A stretch of 64,000 nucleotides of DNA from HGM04593 sp045630965. GTDB taxonomy: Bacteria; Bacteroidota; Bacteroidia; Bacteroidales; Bacteroidaceae. This document shows, one piece after another, positions 32,545-41,621 of this stretch. The position numbers and the translations under genes are program-made. How positions within the stretch are numbered: position 1 is the stretch's first letter; each line of letters begins with the position of its first letter. The notes beneath the pieces were generated by a model. The model saw nothing but the letters and a program-made list of their open reading frames with translations, ran no database searches and had not been told where the DNA came from. Where the stretch lies: NCBI GenBank assembly GCA_045630965.1, contig JAZQTU010000042.1:62001-126000 (forward strand), read 5' to 3'.

Positions 32545-33873
32545 ATGGAAAGAGAGAGCATCACATGGTTGCATGAACTGCTTCAAAAAACATTGCTTGC
32601 CCTTGGAGTTCCAGACAAGTTCATGCAAAGATACGAAATCCCCATACTGCTATGCATAATGGTTGTTATTGCTTTCATAATAATGGAAGCATCATTCCGT
32701 ACTACCCTTTTCATGTGCCGGCGCATTGCCAAACGTAGCCGTTACGAGTTTTTCCGGCACATAGTGAAGGGTAACAGACTCCGCAAGATCGGGTACATCA
32801 CTCCACCGGTTGTGATAGAGGTTATGCTCCCGGTAATGCTTGACAGCAAACCGAAGATACTGGAGTATGCCGAAAAGATAACATGGATATGGTTTGTAGT
32901 GTGCGTAGTTATCTCCATAAACACACTGCTTACAGCTATTGGAGAGTCGGCATTCAACAACAGCAAATACCATGACAAGCCAATAAAGGGATTCTTACAG
33001 ATTAGCCGCATAACAGTTATAATAATTGCAGTAATTGTCACAATATCTATTTTGACAAACAAGTCTCCTGTATACCTCATCGGTGGTTTGGGAGCTTTTG
33101 CCGCTGTATTGATGCTCATAGCCAAAGACAGCATAATGGGATTCGTTGGCGGGTTCCTGCTTCTTGAGAACGACATGGTACGCCTTGGCGACTGGATAGA
33201 GATTCCAGGCACAGGTATCAATGGAAATGTATTCGATATTTCGCTTACTATAGTAAAGGTACGCAACTGGGACAACACAATAGCAACCATTCCGCCATAT
33301 TCACTGATAAACCAAAGTTTCATCAACTGGCGAGGAATGAGCGAGAGCGGAGGACGACGCATCGCACGCGGATACACAATAAAGCTCGACAATATAAAGC
33401 CATGCAGCGGTAAAATGCTTGAACAGTTGAAAAATATCGACAAAGAACTCGATGATTACATCACAAGGAAACACGAACAGCAATCAAACGGAAAAGTCTG
33501 CAACACCGCCAACCCTGACGGTCTCTCAAACGGTACTATCGACACAAACGCCGGACTGTTCAGAGCTTATGCCGATATATATCTGCGCAAGCACCCCAAT
33601 ATACGTAAAGACACTATTATTATGGTACGCACATTGGAAGCTACAGAAACAGGGTTACCCATACAATTCTACTGCTTTACAAATACTACTGAATGGAGCG
33701 AATATGAAAGCATTCAATCAGAAATTATGGAACACTTTGCATCTGTGATGCCAATGTTCGGACTCTACCCTTTTCAGACATCAGGAGCGCGTGACACAAT
33801 AATAAGCGGATTGCTTGAAGGAAACTTCCCGATAGAACGCATAGATGGAATGCCAGAAAAGACCATAAAATGA
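32545..33873 (+). CDS. MscS-family mechanosensitive channel (YbdG-like)
   Basis: A 442-residue membrane protein with about five predicted transmembrane segments in the first 210 residues, then the MscS pore-lining helix GGLGAFAAVLMLIAKDSIMGFVGGFLLL and the beta domain MVRLGDWIEIPGTGINGNVFDI...TIPPYSLINQSFINWRG. The large insertion and long C-terminus fit the YbdG-type subfamily, which opens on hypoosmotic stress with low conductance. A perfect 12-bp palindrome TTGTTATAACAA (32525-32536) lies 9 bp before the start. It divides from the thioesterase promoter region. No terminator was seen before the SDR gene 170 bp downstream. Confidence 0.9.
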   Translation: MERESITWLHELLQKTLLALGVPDKFMQRYEIPILLCIMVVIAFIIMEASFRTTLFMCRRIAKRSRYEFFRHIVKGNRLRKIGYITPPVVIEVMLPVMLDSKPKILEYAEKITWIWFVVCVVISINTLLTAIGESAFNNSKYHDKPIKGFLQISRITVIIIAVIVTISILTNKSPVYLIGGLGAFAAVLMLIAKDSIMGFVGGFLLLENDMVRLGDWIEIPGTGINGNVFDISLTIVKVRNWDNTIATIPPYSLINQSFINWRGMSESGGRRIARGYTIKLDNIKPCSGKMLEQLKNIDKELDDYITRKHEQQSNGKVCNTANPDGLSNGTIDTNAGLFRAYADIYLRKHPNIRKDTIIMVRTLEATETGLPIQFYCFTNTTEWSEYESIQSEIMEHFASVMPMFGLYPFQTSGARDTIISGLLEGNFPIERIDGMPEKTIK

Positions 33874-33932
33874 ATAAAAGGAACAAACATTATAAACAAT
33901 CCACCACGAAACAATAATAATTAACACCATAA

Positions 33933-33997
33933 TGTACAAAACGTACAATAGCAATAGAAAAAAGGCACCATTTTCTGTACATTTTGAACTAATTTTG
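33933..33997 (+). promoter_or_regulatory. Promoter region of the SDR-ALDH operon
   Basis: A -7 box TAATTTTG at 33990-33997, about 50 bp before the start, with no good -33 box. TGTAC/GTACA form an inverted repeat at 33933-33947, and a third TGTACA is at 33976-33981 between the expected -33 and -7 positions, suggesting a regulator site. Confidence 0.4.
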
Positions 33998-34046
33998 CAA
34001 ACGTTTTAGAACAAACATACAAAAATTACATATTAAAATTAACATT

Positions 34047-34862
34047 ATGACCAAAATCAAAGGTAGTTGTGTATTAATCACAGGAGGTGCATCAGGTATT
34101 GGAAAAATCATGGGACGTATATCTCTTGAAAAGGGAGCACGTCAGCTGGTTATCTGGGATATTAACGAAGCCGGAATAGCCGCTACCGTAAATGAATATA
34201 AGAACATTGGCAATGTAGCCGGATACAGAGTAGACATTTCGGACAGCAAGCTTGTAAAAGAGGCTGCTGAGAAGACAATAAAGGAGTGTGGCAATGTTGA
34301 CATTGTCATCAATTGCGCCGGAGTTGTTACCAGCAATGCAACATTTGACAAACTTACTACAGAAGAGGTTGAACGCACAATCAAAATCAACACCATTGCT
34401 CCAATGATAGTGGCGCAGCAATTCTTTCCAGCAATGCTTGAGCGTAATGTCGGCCACGTATGCAACATCGCATCGGCAGCCGGTATGATATCCAATCCCA
34501 GAATGTCGGTTTACGCAGCAAGTAAATGGGGCGTAATAGGCTGGAGCGACAGTGTACGCATTGAGCTGAAGCAGATGAAGAGCAAGGTACGTTTTACAAC
34601 AATAGCGCCCTACTTCATCAATACCGGAATGTTTGACGGTGTCAAGTCACGCATATTCCCCATTCTCAAACCTGAGCCAACTGCAAAGAAGATCATAAAG
34701 GCGATTGAAAAGAACAGGAATTTCAAGGGATTGCCTTTCGGCTACCATTTCATACGATTCTGCCAGGCATTGTTGCCTACCTCAATTTTCGATTATATCT
34801 TTGGAGAAGTTGTAGGTATATTCCATGCCATGGACAATTTTACAGGACGTAAAAGCAAATAA
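34047..34862 (+). CDS. Short-chain dehydrogenase/reductase
   Basis: A 271-residue classical SDR: NAD(P)-binding TGGASGIG (residues 12-19), NCAGV, catalytic Ser in CNIASAAGMIS and Tyr-x3-Lys in SVYAASKWGV. The extended C-terminus (FGYHFIRFCQALLPTSIFDYIFGEVVGI) is hydrophobic and resembles the retinol dehydrogenase-like SDR group that acts on membrane lipid alcohols. It lies 2 bp before an aldehyde dehydrogenase gene, so an alcohol-to-aldehyde-to-acid sequence for a fatty or long-chain alcohol is the most natural reading. That substrate is inferred from context only. Confidence 0.88.
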   Translation: MTKIKGSCVLITGGASGIGKIMGRISLEKGARQLVIWDINEAGIAATVNEYKNIGNVAGYRVDISDSKLVKEAAEKTIKECGNVDIVINCAGVVTSNATFDKLTTEEVERTIKINTIAPMIVAQQFFPAMLERNVGHVCNIASAAGMISNPRMSVYAASKWGVIGWSDSVRIELKQMKSKVRFTTIAPYFINTGMFDGVKSRIFPILKPEPTAKKIIKAIEKNRNFKGLPFGYHFIRFCQALLPTSIFDYIFGEVVGIFHAMDNFTGRKSK

Positions 34863-34864
34863 AA

Positions 34865-36247
34865 ATGAATATCGAAAACACAACAGTACAGGATATAGAA
34901 GAAATTATCAGTGCACAGCACGAGTTCTATGCAAGCAACGCAGCACTGAGCATCAAATTCCGTAAGGAACAATTAAAGAAATTGCGCGATGCACTCAGGA
35001 AGTGGGAGAAACCACTCTGCGAAGCACTGTGGAAAGACCTTCATAAGTCGGCCGAAGAGGCAATAATTACAGAACTGAGCATCGTTGCCGGCGAGATAAA
35101 GAACCATATCAAGCATATCGGTTGCTGGACAAAGCGTAAAAGAGTATGTACACCGTTGAAAATGCTACCATCGCGTTCACACGTTGTGACTGAACCACTT
35201 GGCACAGCACTGATCATAGCTCCATGGAACTACCCCGTACAGCTTTTGCTCAACCCGTTGGTAGGTGCAATATCATCGGGATGTACAGCAGTACTGAAGC
35301 CATCTCCTTACGTTCCTCATGTATCAAAAGTCATTGAAGAGATGATTGTTTCCACATTCGACAAGCGATATATTGCTGTTGTACAAGGAAACAGAGAGGT
35401 CAACGAAGCGCTGCTGGCAAAACGTTTCGATATAATCTTCTTTACAGGCAGCCCCGCACTCGGAAAGAAAGTGATGAATGCTGCAGCAAAGAACCTTACA
35501 CCGGTAGTTCTTGAGCTTGGAGGTAAAAGCCCATGCATAGTAGACAAGGAGGCCGACATCAAGATTGCAGCAAGACGCCTGGCATGGGGAAAGACACTCA
35601 ACGCAGGACAGACATGCATAGCCCCAGACTACCTGCTTATACACAAAAGCAGAATGGAGGAGTTCGTTACAGAGTTCGGCAAGGCAGTAAAGAAACTACA
35701 CGGTGACGACATCAAACAGAGCCGTCATTATGTAAGACTTGTCAATGACAGGGCATTCGCACGTGTAAAGGAATATATCAAAGACGGTAAAGTCGTTTAT
35801 GGCGGAGCAACAGATGCTAGCGAGCGTTTCATCGAGCCTACCCTGCTTGCAGATGTACCATTGAGCACGCCGGTAATGAATGAGGAGATATTTGGCCCGG
35901 TATTGCCAATGATACCTTTTGAAGAGCGCAAAGAAGCAATATCATTCATACGTGAAAGAGAGAAACCGCTTGCACTATATTACTTTGGCAATGCCAAGAA
36001 CGGCAAAGAGATTATACGCCTTACATCATCAGGAGGTTCATGTATCAACGACGCCATAATGCACATTGCCAACGAGAACATGCCATTCGGCGGTGTAGGA
36101 AATTCGGGTATGGGTCACTATCATGGCAAGCTAAGTTTTGAAGCATTCTCGCACAAACGCGCAGTTGTCACCACCCCAACATGGTTAGACCTGCCGTTCC
36201 GCTACATGCCCTACAGAATGTTCGGGTTGGTAAAGAAACTATTATAA
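34865..36247 (+). CDS. Aldehyde dehydrogenase (ALDH3-like)
   Basis: A 460-residue NAD(P)-dependent aldehyde dehydrogenase. Landmarks are APWNYPVQLLLNPLVGAI (cofactor-binding Asn), FFTGSPALGKKVM, catalytic Glu in VLELGGKSPCIVD, catalytic Cys at about residue 250 in LNAGQTCIAPDYLL, and NEEIFGPVLPMIPF. The short length and lack of the ALDH1/2 oligomerisation tail fit the ALDH3/fatty-aldehyde group. The hydrophobic end (FRYMPYRMFGLVKKLL) may associate with membranes, as in fatty aldehyde dehydrogenases. It is two bases after the SDR gene, implying coupling, and ends at a strong terminator. Confidence 0.92.
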   Translation: MNIENTTVQDIEEIISAQHEFYASNAALSIKFRKEQLKKLRDALRKWEKPLCEALWKDLHKSAEEAIITELSIVAGEIKNHIKHIGCWTKRKRVCTPLKMLPSRSHVVTEPLGTALIIAPWNYPVQLLLNPLVGAISSGCTAVLKPSPYVPHVSKVIEEMIVSTFDKRYIAVVQGNREVNEALLAKRFDIIFFTGSPALGKKVMNAAAKNLTPVVLELGGKSPCIVDKEADIKIAARRLAWGKTLNAGQTCIAPDYLLIHKSRMEEFVTEFGKAVKKLHGDDIKQSRHYVRLVNDRAFARVKEYIKDGKVVYGGATDASERFIEPTLLADVPLSTPVMNEEIFGPVLPMIPFEERKEAISFIREREKPLALYYFGNAKNGKEIIRLTSSGGSCINDAIMHIANENMPFGGVGNSGMGHYHGKLSFEAFSHKRAVVTTPTWLDLPFRYMPYRMFGLVKKLL

Positions 36248-36283
36248 AACAAAAGGTGATTGCATTGCAATCACCTTTTGTTT
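36247..36283. terminator. Bidirectional terminator, ALDH / dnaB
   Basis: Inverted repeat 36247-36262/36268-36283, core AAAAGGTGATTGC/GCAATCACCTTTT with a 3-nt loop. It starts at the ALDH stop codon and lies 15 bp from the dnaB stop. Confidence 0.9.
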
Positions 36284-36297
36284 ATTCTATCATTTAA

Positions 36298-37875
36298 TCA
36301 GAACGGAACCGGTGGATTTCCACCGCCTACAAGTTCGGGAGGCAATGATTGTCCCTGGAGGTAATCGGGTAGGTCGGGTACTTCTCCCGAATCCATTGGC
36401 ATGCTCATATTCATCTTTGAGCCGCGCACTACCGGCATGTCGCCTGGAGGCGGTCCAAGAGTCTCGTCATCAAGGTTCATAAAACGTGCATACTCCTTGC
36501 GGAACAAGAGAGGCACATTGTCAAGTCCACCATTACGGTGCTTTGCAATGATAATTTCAGCCTTTCCACGCCAGTCAAAGTCACCATCCTTGTATATATG
36601 GAAGTATTCGGGACGGTTTACAAACATTACGATGTCGGCATCCTGCTCAATGGCTCCCGACTCACGGAGGTCACTCAACTGAGGACGTTTACCCTCAATA
36701 CCTTCACGACCTTCGACATTACGGTTAAGCTGACTGAGCGCCATAATTGGTATATTCAACTCCTTGGCAAGACCCTTCAAAGCACGTGAAATTGTACTGA
36801 TCTCCTCCTGACGGTTTCCTTTACCGGTATTGGCTGTCATAAGCTGCAAGTAGTCAATGAATATCATCTTCACACCATGCTCACGAACCATTCGACGTGC
36901 CTTTGAACGCAATTCGAACACTGACAACTGCGGAGTATCATCAATATACAGAGGTGCATTCTCAAGAGCCACAATCTTACTGTCAAGCTGTCCCCACTCA
37001 TACTTCTCGAGCTGACCGCTACGTATCTTGTCACCCGGTATCTGACACACATTACAGATAAGACGCTGCACAAGCTGCACATTACCCATCTCAAGCGAGA
37101 ACATACCACAGGGAATACCTTGGTCGATAGCCATATTACGGACAAGAGAGAGTGCAAAAGCAGTCTTACCCATCGCAGGACGTGCAGCAAGGATAATAAG
37201 GTCGGTAGGCTGCCAACCCGAAAGCACCTTGTCAAGACGATGATAACCGGTGCTCAAACCACTGATACCGCTGGTATTCTTTGATGCAGTCATAATTTGG
37301 TCATACGCCTGCTTGATTACAGGGTTTATCTGCGTATAATCCTTCTTCATGTTATGGCTCGAAATCTCAAAGAGTTCCGATTCGGCCTGCTGCATCAGTT
37401 CCTCGATGTCCTGCGTCTCGTCGAAAGCCTGCACCTGAGTCTTGCTTGTAAAGCGTATAAGGTCGCGGGCAAGCTTTTTCTGCGCGATGATATTCGCATG
37501 GTATTCAATATTTACAGAAGATACAACCTTGCTTGTAAGTTGTGCTATATACACAGGACCACCCACCTCATCGAGTGTTCCGTTGCTACGCATGAATTCG
37601 GCAACGGTAAGGATATCGATAGGTTTGTCACTGAGGTCCATCTTCTGAATAGCCTCAAACAGCAACTGGTTACGTTTGTCGTAGAACGATTCGGGCTTTA
37701 GCATACCACCAAGACGTCCTATTGCATCACTGTCAATCATCAACGCACCAAGAACAGCCTCTTCTATATCAAGTGCCTGTGGCTGCACATGTCCGTATTC
37801 ACTCAGTTTAGGCATGGATGCAGCCGTCTGCTGACGACGCGGCGCACGTTTCTTTTGTGTATTATTGTCTTCCAT
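36298..37875 (-). CDS. dnaB: Replicative DNA helicase
   Basis: The hexameric 5'-3' fork helicase. The 525-residue product begins with a basic, flexible stretch (MEDNNTQKKRAPRRQQ), then the N-terminal domain (VQPQALDIEEAVLGALMID), a linker, and the RecA-like domain with GLSTGYHRLDKVLSGWQPTDLIILAARPAMGKTAFAL (Walker A), MIFIDYLQLM (Walker B) and LRESGAIEQDADIVMFVNRPEY. It ends in a long Gly/Pro/Met-rich tail (PPPGDMPVVRGSKMNMSMPMD). The frame reaches 38136, but the upstream part is not DnaB-like, and a promoter with a 20 bp spacer at 37905-37935 supports the start at 37875. No intein is seen. Confidence 0.96.
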   Translation of the reverse strand: MEDNNTQKKRAPRRQQTAASMPKLSEYGHVQPQALDIEEAVLGALMIDSDAIGRLGGMLKPESFYDKRNQLLFEAIQKMDLSDKPIDILTVAEFMRSNGTLDEVGGPVYIAQLTSKVVSSVNIEYHANIIAQKKLARDLIRFTSKTQVQAFDETQDIEELMQQAESELFEISSHNMKKDYTQINPVIKQAYDQIMTASKNTSGISGLSTGYHRLDKVLSGWQPTDLIILAARPAMGKTAFALSLVRNMAIDQGIPCGMFSLEMGNVQLVQRLICNVCQIPGDKIRSGQLEKYEWGQLDSKIVALENAPLYIDDTPQLSVFELRSKARRMVREHGVKMIFIDYLQLMTANTGKGNRQEEISTISRALKGLAKELNIPIMALSQLNRNVEGREGIEGKRPQLSDLRESGAIEQDADIVMFVNRPEYFHIYKDGDFDWRGKAEIIIAKHRNGGLDNVPLLFRKEYARFMNLDDETLGPPPGDMPVVRGSKMNMSMPMDSGEVPDLPDYLQGQSLPPELVGGGNPPVPF

Positions 37876-37904
37876 ATAAAAAGAATACTCTGAATTTTGC
37901 AACG

Positions 37905-37935
37905 CGAAGTTACACACATTCGCATTAATAATCAA
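37905..37935 (-). promoter_or_regulatory. dnaB promoter
   Basis: Minus strand: TTG (37935-37933), 20 bp spacer, TAACTTCG (37912-37905); start codon at 37875, leader of about 25 nt. Confidence 0.6.
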
Positions 37936-38028
37936 TAACAGCAATAAAGGCTTTTCAACAAAAAAGGCGAAGTTATCAACGGAAAGGGATTTTTTCACTA
38001 TCTTCGCAATGCAAAAAACAACTGACAA

Positions 38029-38844
38029 ATGATAAAATTTCCTAATGCAAAGATAAATCTGGGCCTGGACGTTGTTGAGAAACGCCCTGACGGTTACCAT
38101 AACCTTGAAACGGTATTCTACCCCATTCCGCTTCACGACATATTGGAAATCACAAGGGATGAAGAGTTCTCGTTCGCAATGTACAATGCCAAGTTTGAAG
38201 GAAGCGACAACGACAATCTTGTGGTAAAGGCATACAACCTGCTTGCAAAAGAGTATGAAATGCCCAAAGTAAAGATTTCTCTCTACAAGAACATTCCAAC
38301 CGGAGCCGGAATGGGCGGAGGAAGTGCCGATGCCGCATTTGCGCTAAAGATGCTGAATGAAATTGCCGAACTAAACCTCAGTGATGATAAATTGGAAGAG
38401 TATGCCGCATGCCTTGGTGCCGACTGCGCCTTCTTTATCAAGAACAAGCCTGCATATGCAACCGGTATCGGCAATATACTTACACAAATCGACTGCAACC
38501 TGACAGGATACTATTTGGTTGTTGCCAAGCCAGACATACATATATCCACCAAAGAGGCATATGCATTGGTTAACCCGATACACCCCGAAAATGCATTGGC
38601 CGATATCATAAAGAAGCCTGTTGAAGAGTGGCAAGAACAGATGAAGAACGATTTTGAAAAAAGCGTCTTTGCAAAATACCCGAGCGTAAGAAGAATAAAG
38701 GAAAAATTATATGAATCGGGCGCTGTATATGCATCTATGTCTGGTAGCGGCTCGGCATTCTTTGGTATATTCAAGAATGAATGCAATCTGGAAGATATCA
38801 AAAGCGAGTTTCCCGACATCTTTTGCCAACAGTGGAAACTGTAA
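38029..38844 (+). CDS. ispE: 4-diphosphocytidyl-2-C-methyl-D-erythritol kinase
   Basis: A GHMP kinase that phosphorylates CDP-methylerythritol in the non-mevalonate isoprenoid pathway. The 271 residues show PNAKINLGLDVVEKRPDGYHNLETVF at the N-terminus, the ATP-binding IPTGAGMGGGSADAAFAL and the C-terminal GAVYASMSGSGSAFFGIF. A -7-like TATCTTCG lies at 37999-38006, directly in the divergent region with dnaB. It is monocistronic and converges on the MBL gene through a strong terminator. Confidence 0.96.
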   Translation: MIKFPNAKINLGLDVVEKRPDGYHNLETVFYPIPLHDILEITRDEEFSFAMYNAKFEGSDNDNLVVKAYNLLAKEYEMPKVKISLYKNIPTGAGMGGGSADAAFALKMLNEIAELNLSDDKLEEYAACLGADCAFFIKNKPAYATGIGNILTQIDCNLTGYYLVVAKPDIHISTKEAYALVNPIHPENALADIIKKPVEEWQEQMKNDFEKSVFAKYPSVRRIKEKLYESGAVYASMSGSGSAFFGIFKNECNLEDIKSEFPDIFCQQWKL

Positions 38845-38853
38845 CATTAATAT

Positions 38854-38891
38854 GTAAAAAATGGAAACGACCAGGTCGTTTCCATTTTTTA
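38854..38891. terminator. Bidirectional terminator, ispE / MBL hydrolase
   Basis: Inverted repeat of 17 bp: AAAAAATGGAAACGACC up to 38872 and GGTCGTTTCCATTTTTT from 38874, effective loop CCAGG, T-runs on both sides. Confidence 0.92.
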
Positions 38892-38894
38892 CAT

Positions 38895-39656
38895 TTATAT
38901 CTCTATCTCCAAGCCGTCATAAGCCAGATGCACACCGGTTGGGAGACATTTCTCTATTTTAGCATGCAGACCGATATGGTGCATCATATGCGTGAAATAG
39001 ACTTCACGCGGTTTCAGAGCATTCACAATTTCAAGCGCCTCGAGCACAGTCTGGTGAGTCTTATGAGGTTTTGAAAAGCGCAATGCATTGATTACCAACA
39101 CCTCTACCCCACGAAGTTTTTCAAGTTCACCGGGTTCGATATAACTCATGTCTGTTATATATGCCAGTTTTCCGAACCTGTAAGCAGTAATGGCAAACAT
39201 ACCATGATAGACACGCAACGGAAGGACATCGACATTCCCAACCCTGAAAGGCGAGGAATGATCTATTGAATTGAGTGAAATATTTGCAACTCCAGGATAC
39301 TTCACCTTGTAGAAGCAATAGGGGAACATTGAACGTATCTGCATCTCTGTTTCACGATCGGCATATATCGGGAGTTCTTTTGAACGTGTATACGGACGCA
39401 GGTCATCGATACCTACAAGGTGGTCATAATGCTTGTGAGTCATCAACACAGCATCAATTTTCTTTACATCGGCACGCAACATCTGCATGCGAAAATCGGG
39501 ACCGCAATCAATGAGAATTGTAGTCTCTCCATCTTCAAGCAACGCCGAACAACGTAGACGGGAATCCCGAGGATCGGTAGATATACAGACTTCGCACTTG
39601 CACCCTATTTCGGGCACTCCGGTGGAAGTTCCGGTTCCCAAGAATGTGAGTTTCAT
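38895..39656 (-). CDS. MBL-fold metallohydrolase (PhnP-like)
   Basis: A 253-residue metallo-beta-lactamase-fold protein. It has MKLTFLGTGTSTGVPEIGC, a cysteine-containing loop (CKCEVC) like that of PhnP that may bind a structural zinc, the metal site THKHYDHLVG (His74, His76, Asp78, His79), ITDMSY and FTHMMHHIGLH. PhnP-type enzymes hydrolyse cyclic phosphodiesters; in Bacteroidota these proteins are widespread without phn genes, so the substrate is open. It lies 3 bp downstream of murB and is almost certainly co-transcribed. Cytoplasmic. Confidence 0.88.
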   Translation of the reverse strand: MKLTFLGTGTSTGVPEIGCKCEVCISTDPRDSRLRCSALLEDGETTILIDCGPDFRMQMLRADVKKIDAVLMTHKHYDHLVGIDDLRPYTRSKELPIYADRETEMQIRSMFPYCFYKVKYPGVANISLNSIDHSSPFRVGNVDVLPLRVYHGMFAITAYRFGKLAYITDMSYIEPGELEKLRGVEVLVINALRFSKPHKTHQTVLEALEIVNALKPREVYFTHMMHHIGLHAKIEKCLPTGVHLAYDGLEIEI

Positions 39657-39659
39657 CGT

Positions 39660-40670
39660 TTACTCTATTACGTTTACCTCCATTTTCAATTCAACACCGA
39701 ACTTCTCCTTTACAGATGCAACCACAGCCGATGCAAAATCAAGGACCTCCTGCCCTGTTGCACCACCACGGTTTATCACTACAAGAGCCTGATGCTTATA
39801 CACTCCAACATGCTCGTGTGGAGTCTCCTTCCAACCACATTGCTCTATAAGCCAACCGGCAGAAAGTTTTACATCACCACACGCCAGAGGATAATTTGGC
39901 ATTGAAGGGTATTCAGCCAGCAAGGTATTAGCAACAGAAGCCGGAACAACAGGATTCATAAAGAAGCTACCGGCGCTCCCGATCTTGTCAGGCGATGGCA
40001 GTTTCGCTTCACGTATTTCACAAACCGCCCTACGAACACTCTCCTGAGTAGCACCTCCTAGCAATTCGACCTTATCTGCAAGGTTACCGTATGCTAGTTT
40101 GAAATGCGGTTCTTTTGTCAATCGGTATGTTACATAAGTGATAATATGCTTTCCTTTTTCCTGTGCCTTGAATATACTATGACGATAAGCATACTCGCAT
40201 TCATCATGCGAAAATTCCTGACAAACAGCATCGTTTATCCTTACTGTTTCAACCTTAACTATAAGGTCACCGGCTTCTACGCCATATGCACCTACGTTCT
40301 GCACAGCACTGGCTCCAACCTCTCCGGGGATAGCCGAAAGATTTTCAAGTCCTCCCCATCCCTGTTCTACAGTATACGCAACAAGCTCGTCCCAATTGAC
40401 ACCACTACCGACACGTAACATGATTTCATTCTCATTTTCATCAACAACTTCAATCTCCTTGATTGACGAATGAAACACGGTTCCTTTGTAGTCCTTTACA
40501 AATAGTAGGTTGCTACCCCCTCCTATAACCAGCGAGGGAGCATCTACCCCTTTTCCAAGAAATGAGAGCAGGTCATCAACCGATGAAAACTCAACAAAAT
40601 TTTCAGCAGTGGCTTCTATGCCGAATGTATTGTGATGCAAAAGCGGATATGCACGGAATTCCTTTATCAT
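39660..40670 (-). CDS. murB: UDP-N-acetylenolpyruvoylglucosamine reductase
   Basis: An FAD enzyme that reduces UDP-GlcNAc-enolpyruvate to UDP-MurNAc in peptidoglycan synthesis. The 336-residue type I form shows the N-terminal NTFGIEATAENFVEF, LVIGGGSNLLF for FAD, LENLSAIPGEVGASAVQNVGAYGVE, the catalytic Ser in GSAGSFFMNPVV and the C-terminal VYKHQALVVINRGGATGQEV with the catalytic Glu nearby. It is first in a two-gene operon with the MBL hydrolase. A 13-bp perfect inverted repeat covers the predicted start point and leader (40681-40717), an unusual feature for this gene. Confidence 0.96.
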   Translation of the reverse strand: MIKEFRAYPLLHHNTFGIEATAENFVEFSSVDDLLSFLGKGVDAPSLVIGGGSNLLFVKDYKGTVFHSSIKEIEVVDENENEIMLRVGSGVNWDELVAYTVEQGWGGLENLSAIPGEVGASAVQNVGAYGVEAGDLIVKVETVRINDAVCQEFSHDECEYAYRHSIFKAQEKGKHIITYVTYRLTKEPHFKLAYGNLADKVELLGGATQESVRRAVCEIREAKLPSPDKIGSAGSFFMNPVVPASVANTLLAEYPSMPNYPLACGDVKLSAGWLIEQCGWKETPHEHVGVYKHQALVVINRGGATGQEVLDFASAVVASVKEKFGVELKMEVNVIE

Positions 40671-40680
40671 AATATAATGT

Positions 40681-40722
40681 TTGCGTTATAATTTACCTTT
40701 TGGCAATTATAACGCAAATATA
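40681..40722 (-). promoter_or_regulatory. murB -7 box with a 13-bp inverted repeat
   Basis: TTGCGTTATAATT (40681-40693) and AATTATAACGCAA (40705-40717) form a perfect inverted repeat with an 11-nt gap. The upstream arm overlaps the -7 box TATATTTG (minus strand, 40722-40715), with TTTC about 19 bp further. The repeat therefore spans the start point and leader, ending 10 bp before the ATG. Confidence 0.6.
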
Positions 40723-40800
40723 ATGTAACCTCACGAGAATTGAAAATTTGTAACTGATTTGATATAAGTATCGGAAAATTAAATTCTGAGAGCCTTTGTT

Positions 40801-41463
40801 TTACATACCTTTTATAACATACCATACACCAATCATATGACAGATTGTTCCCAAAAGAACAAAGAAATGGAACACAGTATGTATATATTTTACTTTGTGG
40901 AAACTATAAAAGACAGCTCCGGTGATATATGCTACCCCCTCACCTACTACCCACAGAAAAGCCGGAAGAGCAACAGCATTATAGAACTGCTTCATTGCAA
41001 CAACAATTGTCAATCCCATGAGAACATAGCATGCAGTTTCTATTATGCTATGTTTTTTATTCACACTACACAAACTTACGGTAGTTCCGACTATAGCGCA
41101 CAGCCAACAGAAGATAAATATACCCCATCCCCAGTAACCGACATCGCGCATAGCAATCAGAGTAATAGGAGAATAACTGCCGGCGATATGCCAATATATT
41201 GCCGAATGGTCAAGTTTGCGCAGCAGTTTACGCCATTTGCTATCTTGTGGGCATGAGTGATAAAGTGTTGAAAACAGATAAGACGAAAGCATACCGAAAA
41301 GGTATAACAGCACACTCGTGATTGACAACGCATCGCCACCATTAGCAACTACCTCCTTTAGGAAAAAGAAGCCTACCACTACACCGCCGATAATACCTGC
41401 GGCATGGGAGATGGCATTCCACATCTCCTCCTCTGCTGTATATTTTTTTACTTCGCTACTCAT
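40801..41463 (-). CDS. Hemolysin III / PAQR-family membrane protein
   Basis: A 220-residue integral membrane protein with seven predicted helices. The family signatures are NAISHAAGIIGG, SSYLFSTLYHSC, KLDHSAIYWHIAGSYSP and FHFFVLLGTICH, in which conserved His and Asp residues bind zinc in PAQR receptors; they point to an amide-hydrolase-like activity (family knowledge), although hemolysis is poorly supported in most members. The ATG at 41463 is chosen because the in-frame TTG at 41472 overlaps a -7-like TAAATTTG (41477-41470). It stands alone between murB and glgP on the same strand. Confidence 0.9.
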   Translation of the reverse strand: MSSEVKKYTAEEEMWNAISHAAGIIGGVVVGFFFLKEVVANGGDALSITSVLLYLFGMLSSYLFSTLYHSCPQDSKWRKLLRKLDHSAIYWHIAGSYSPITLIAMRDVGYWGWGIFIFCWLCAIVGTTVSLCSVNKKHSIIETACYVLMGLTIVVAMKQFYNAVALPAFLWVVGEGVAYITGAVFYSFHKVKYIHTVFHFFVLLGTICHMIGVWYVIKGM

Positions 41464-41560
41464 AATGCGCAAATTTACTTAAAACAATCATATCAAAACC
41501 TAATTCGAAAACAATTAAGTTTTATACACCTTTTTTAAGACAAAAAAAAGAGCATTTTGT

Positions 41561-41602
41561 AAAAAAGACAGAGAGCTTCAGCAATAGCTGAAACTCTCTG
41601 TC
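41561..41602 (-). terminator. Terminator of the glycogen operon
   Basis: Stem GACAGAGAG-TTCAGC (41567-41582) with GCTGAA-CTCTCTGTC (41587-41602), one internal C/A mismatch, four-nt loop, U-run beyond on the minus strand. Confidence 0.9.
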
Positions 41603-41621
41603 AATATATATGTGGTAGGTA

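Noticed and set aside
37876..38136. 87-codon N-terminal extension of dnaB
   Set aside because: The extension is not DnaB-like, and a promoter-like element with a 20 bp spacer lies inside it.
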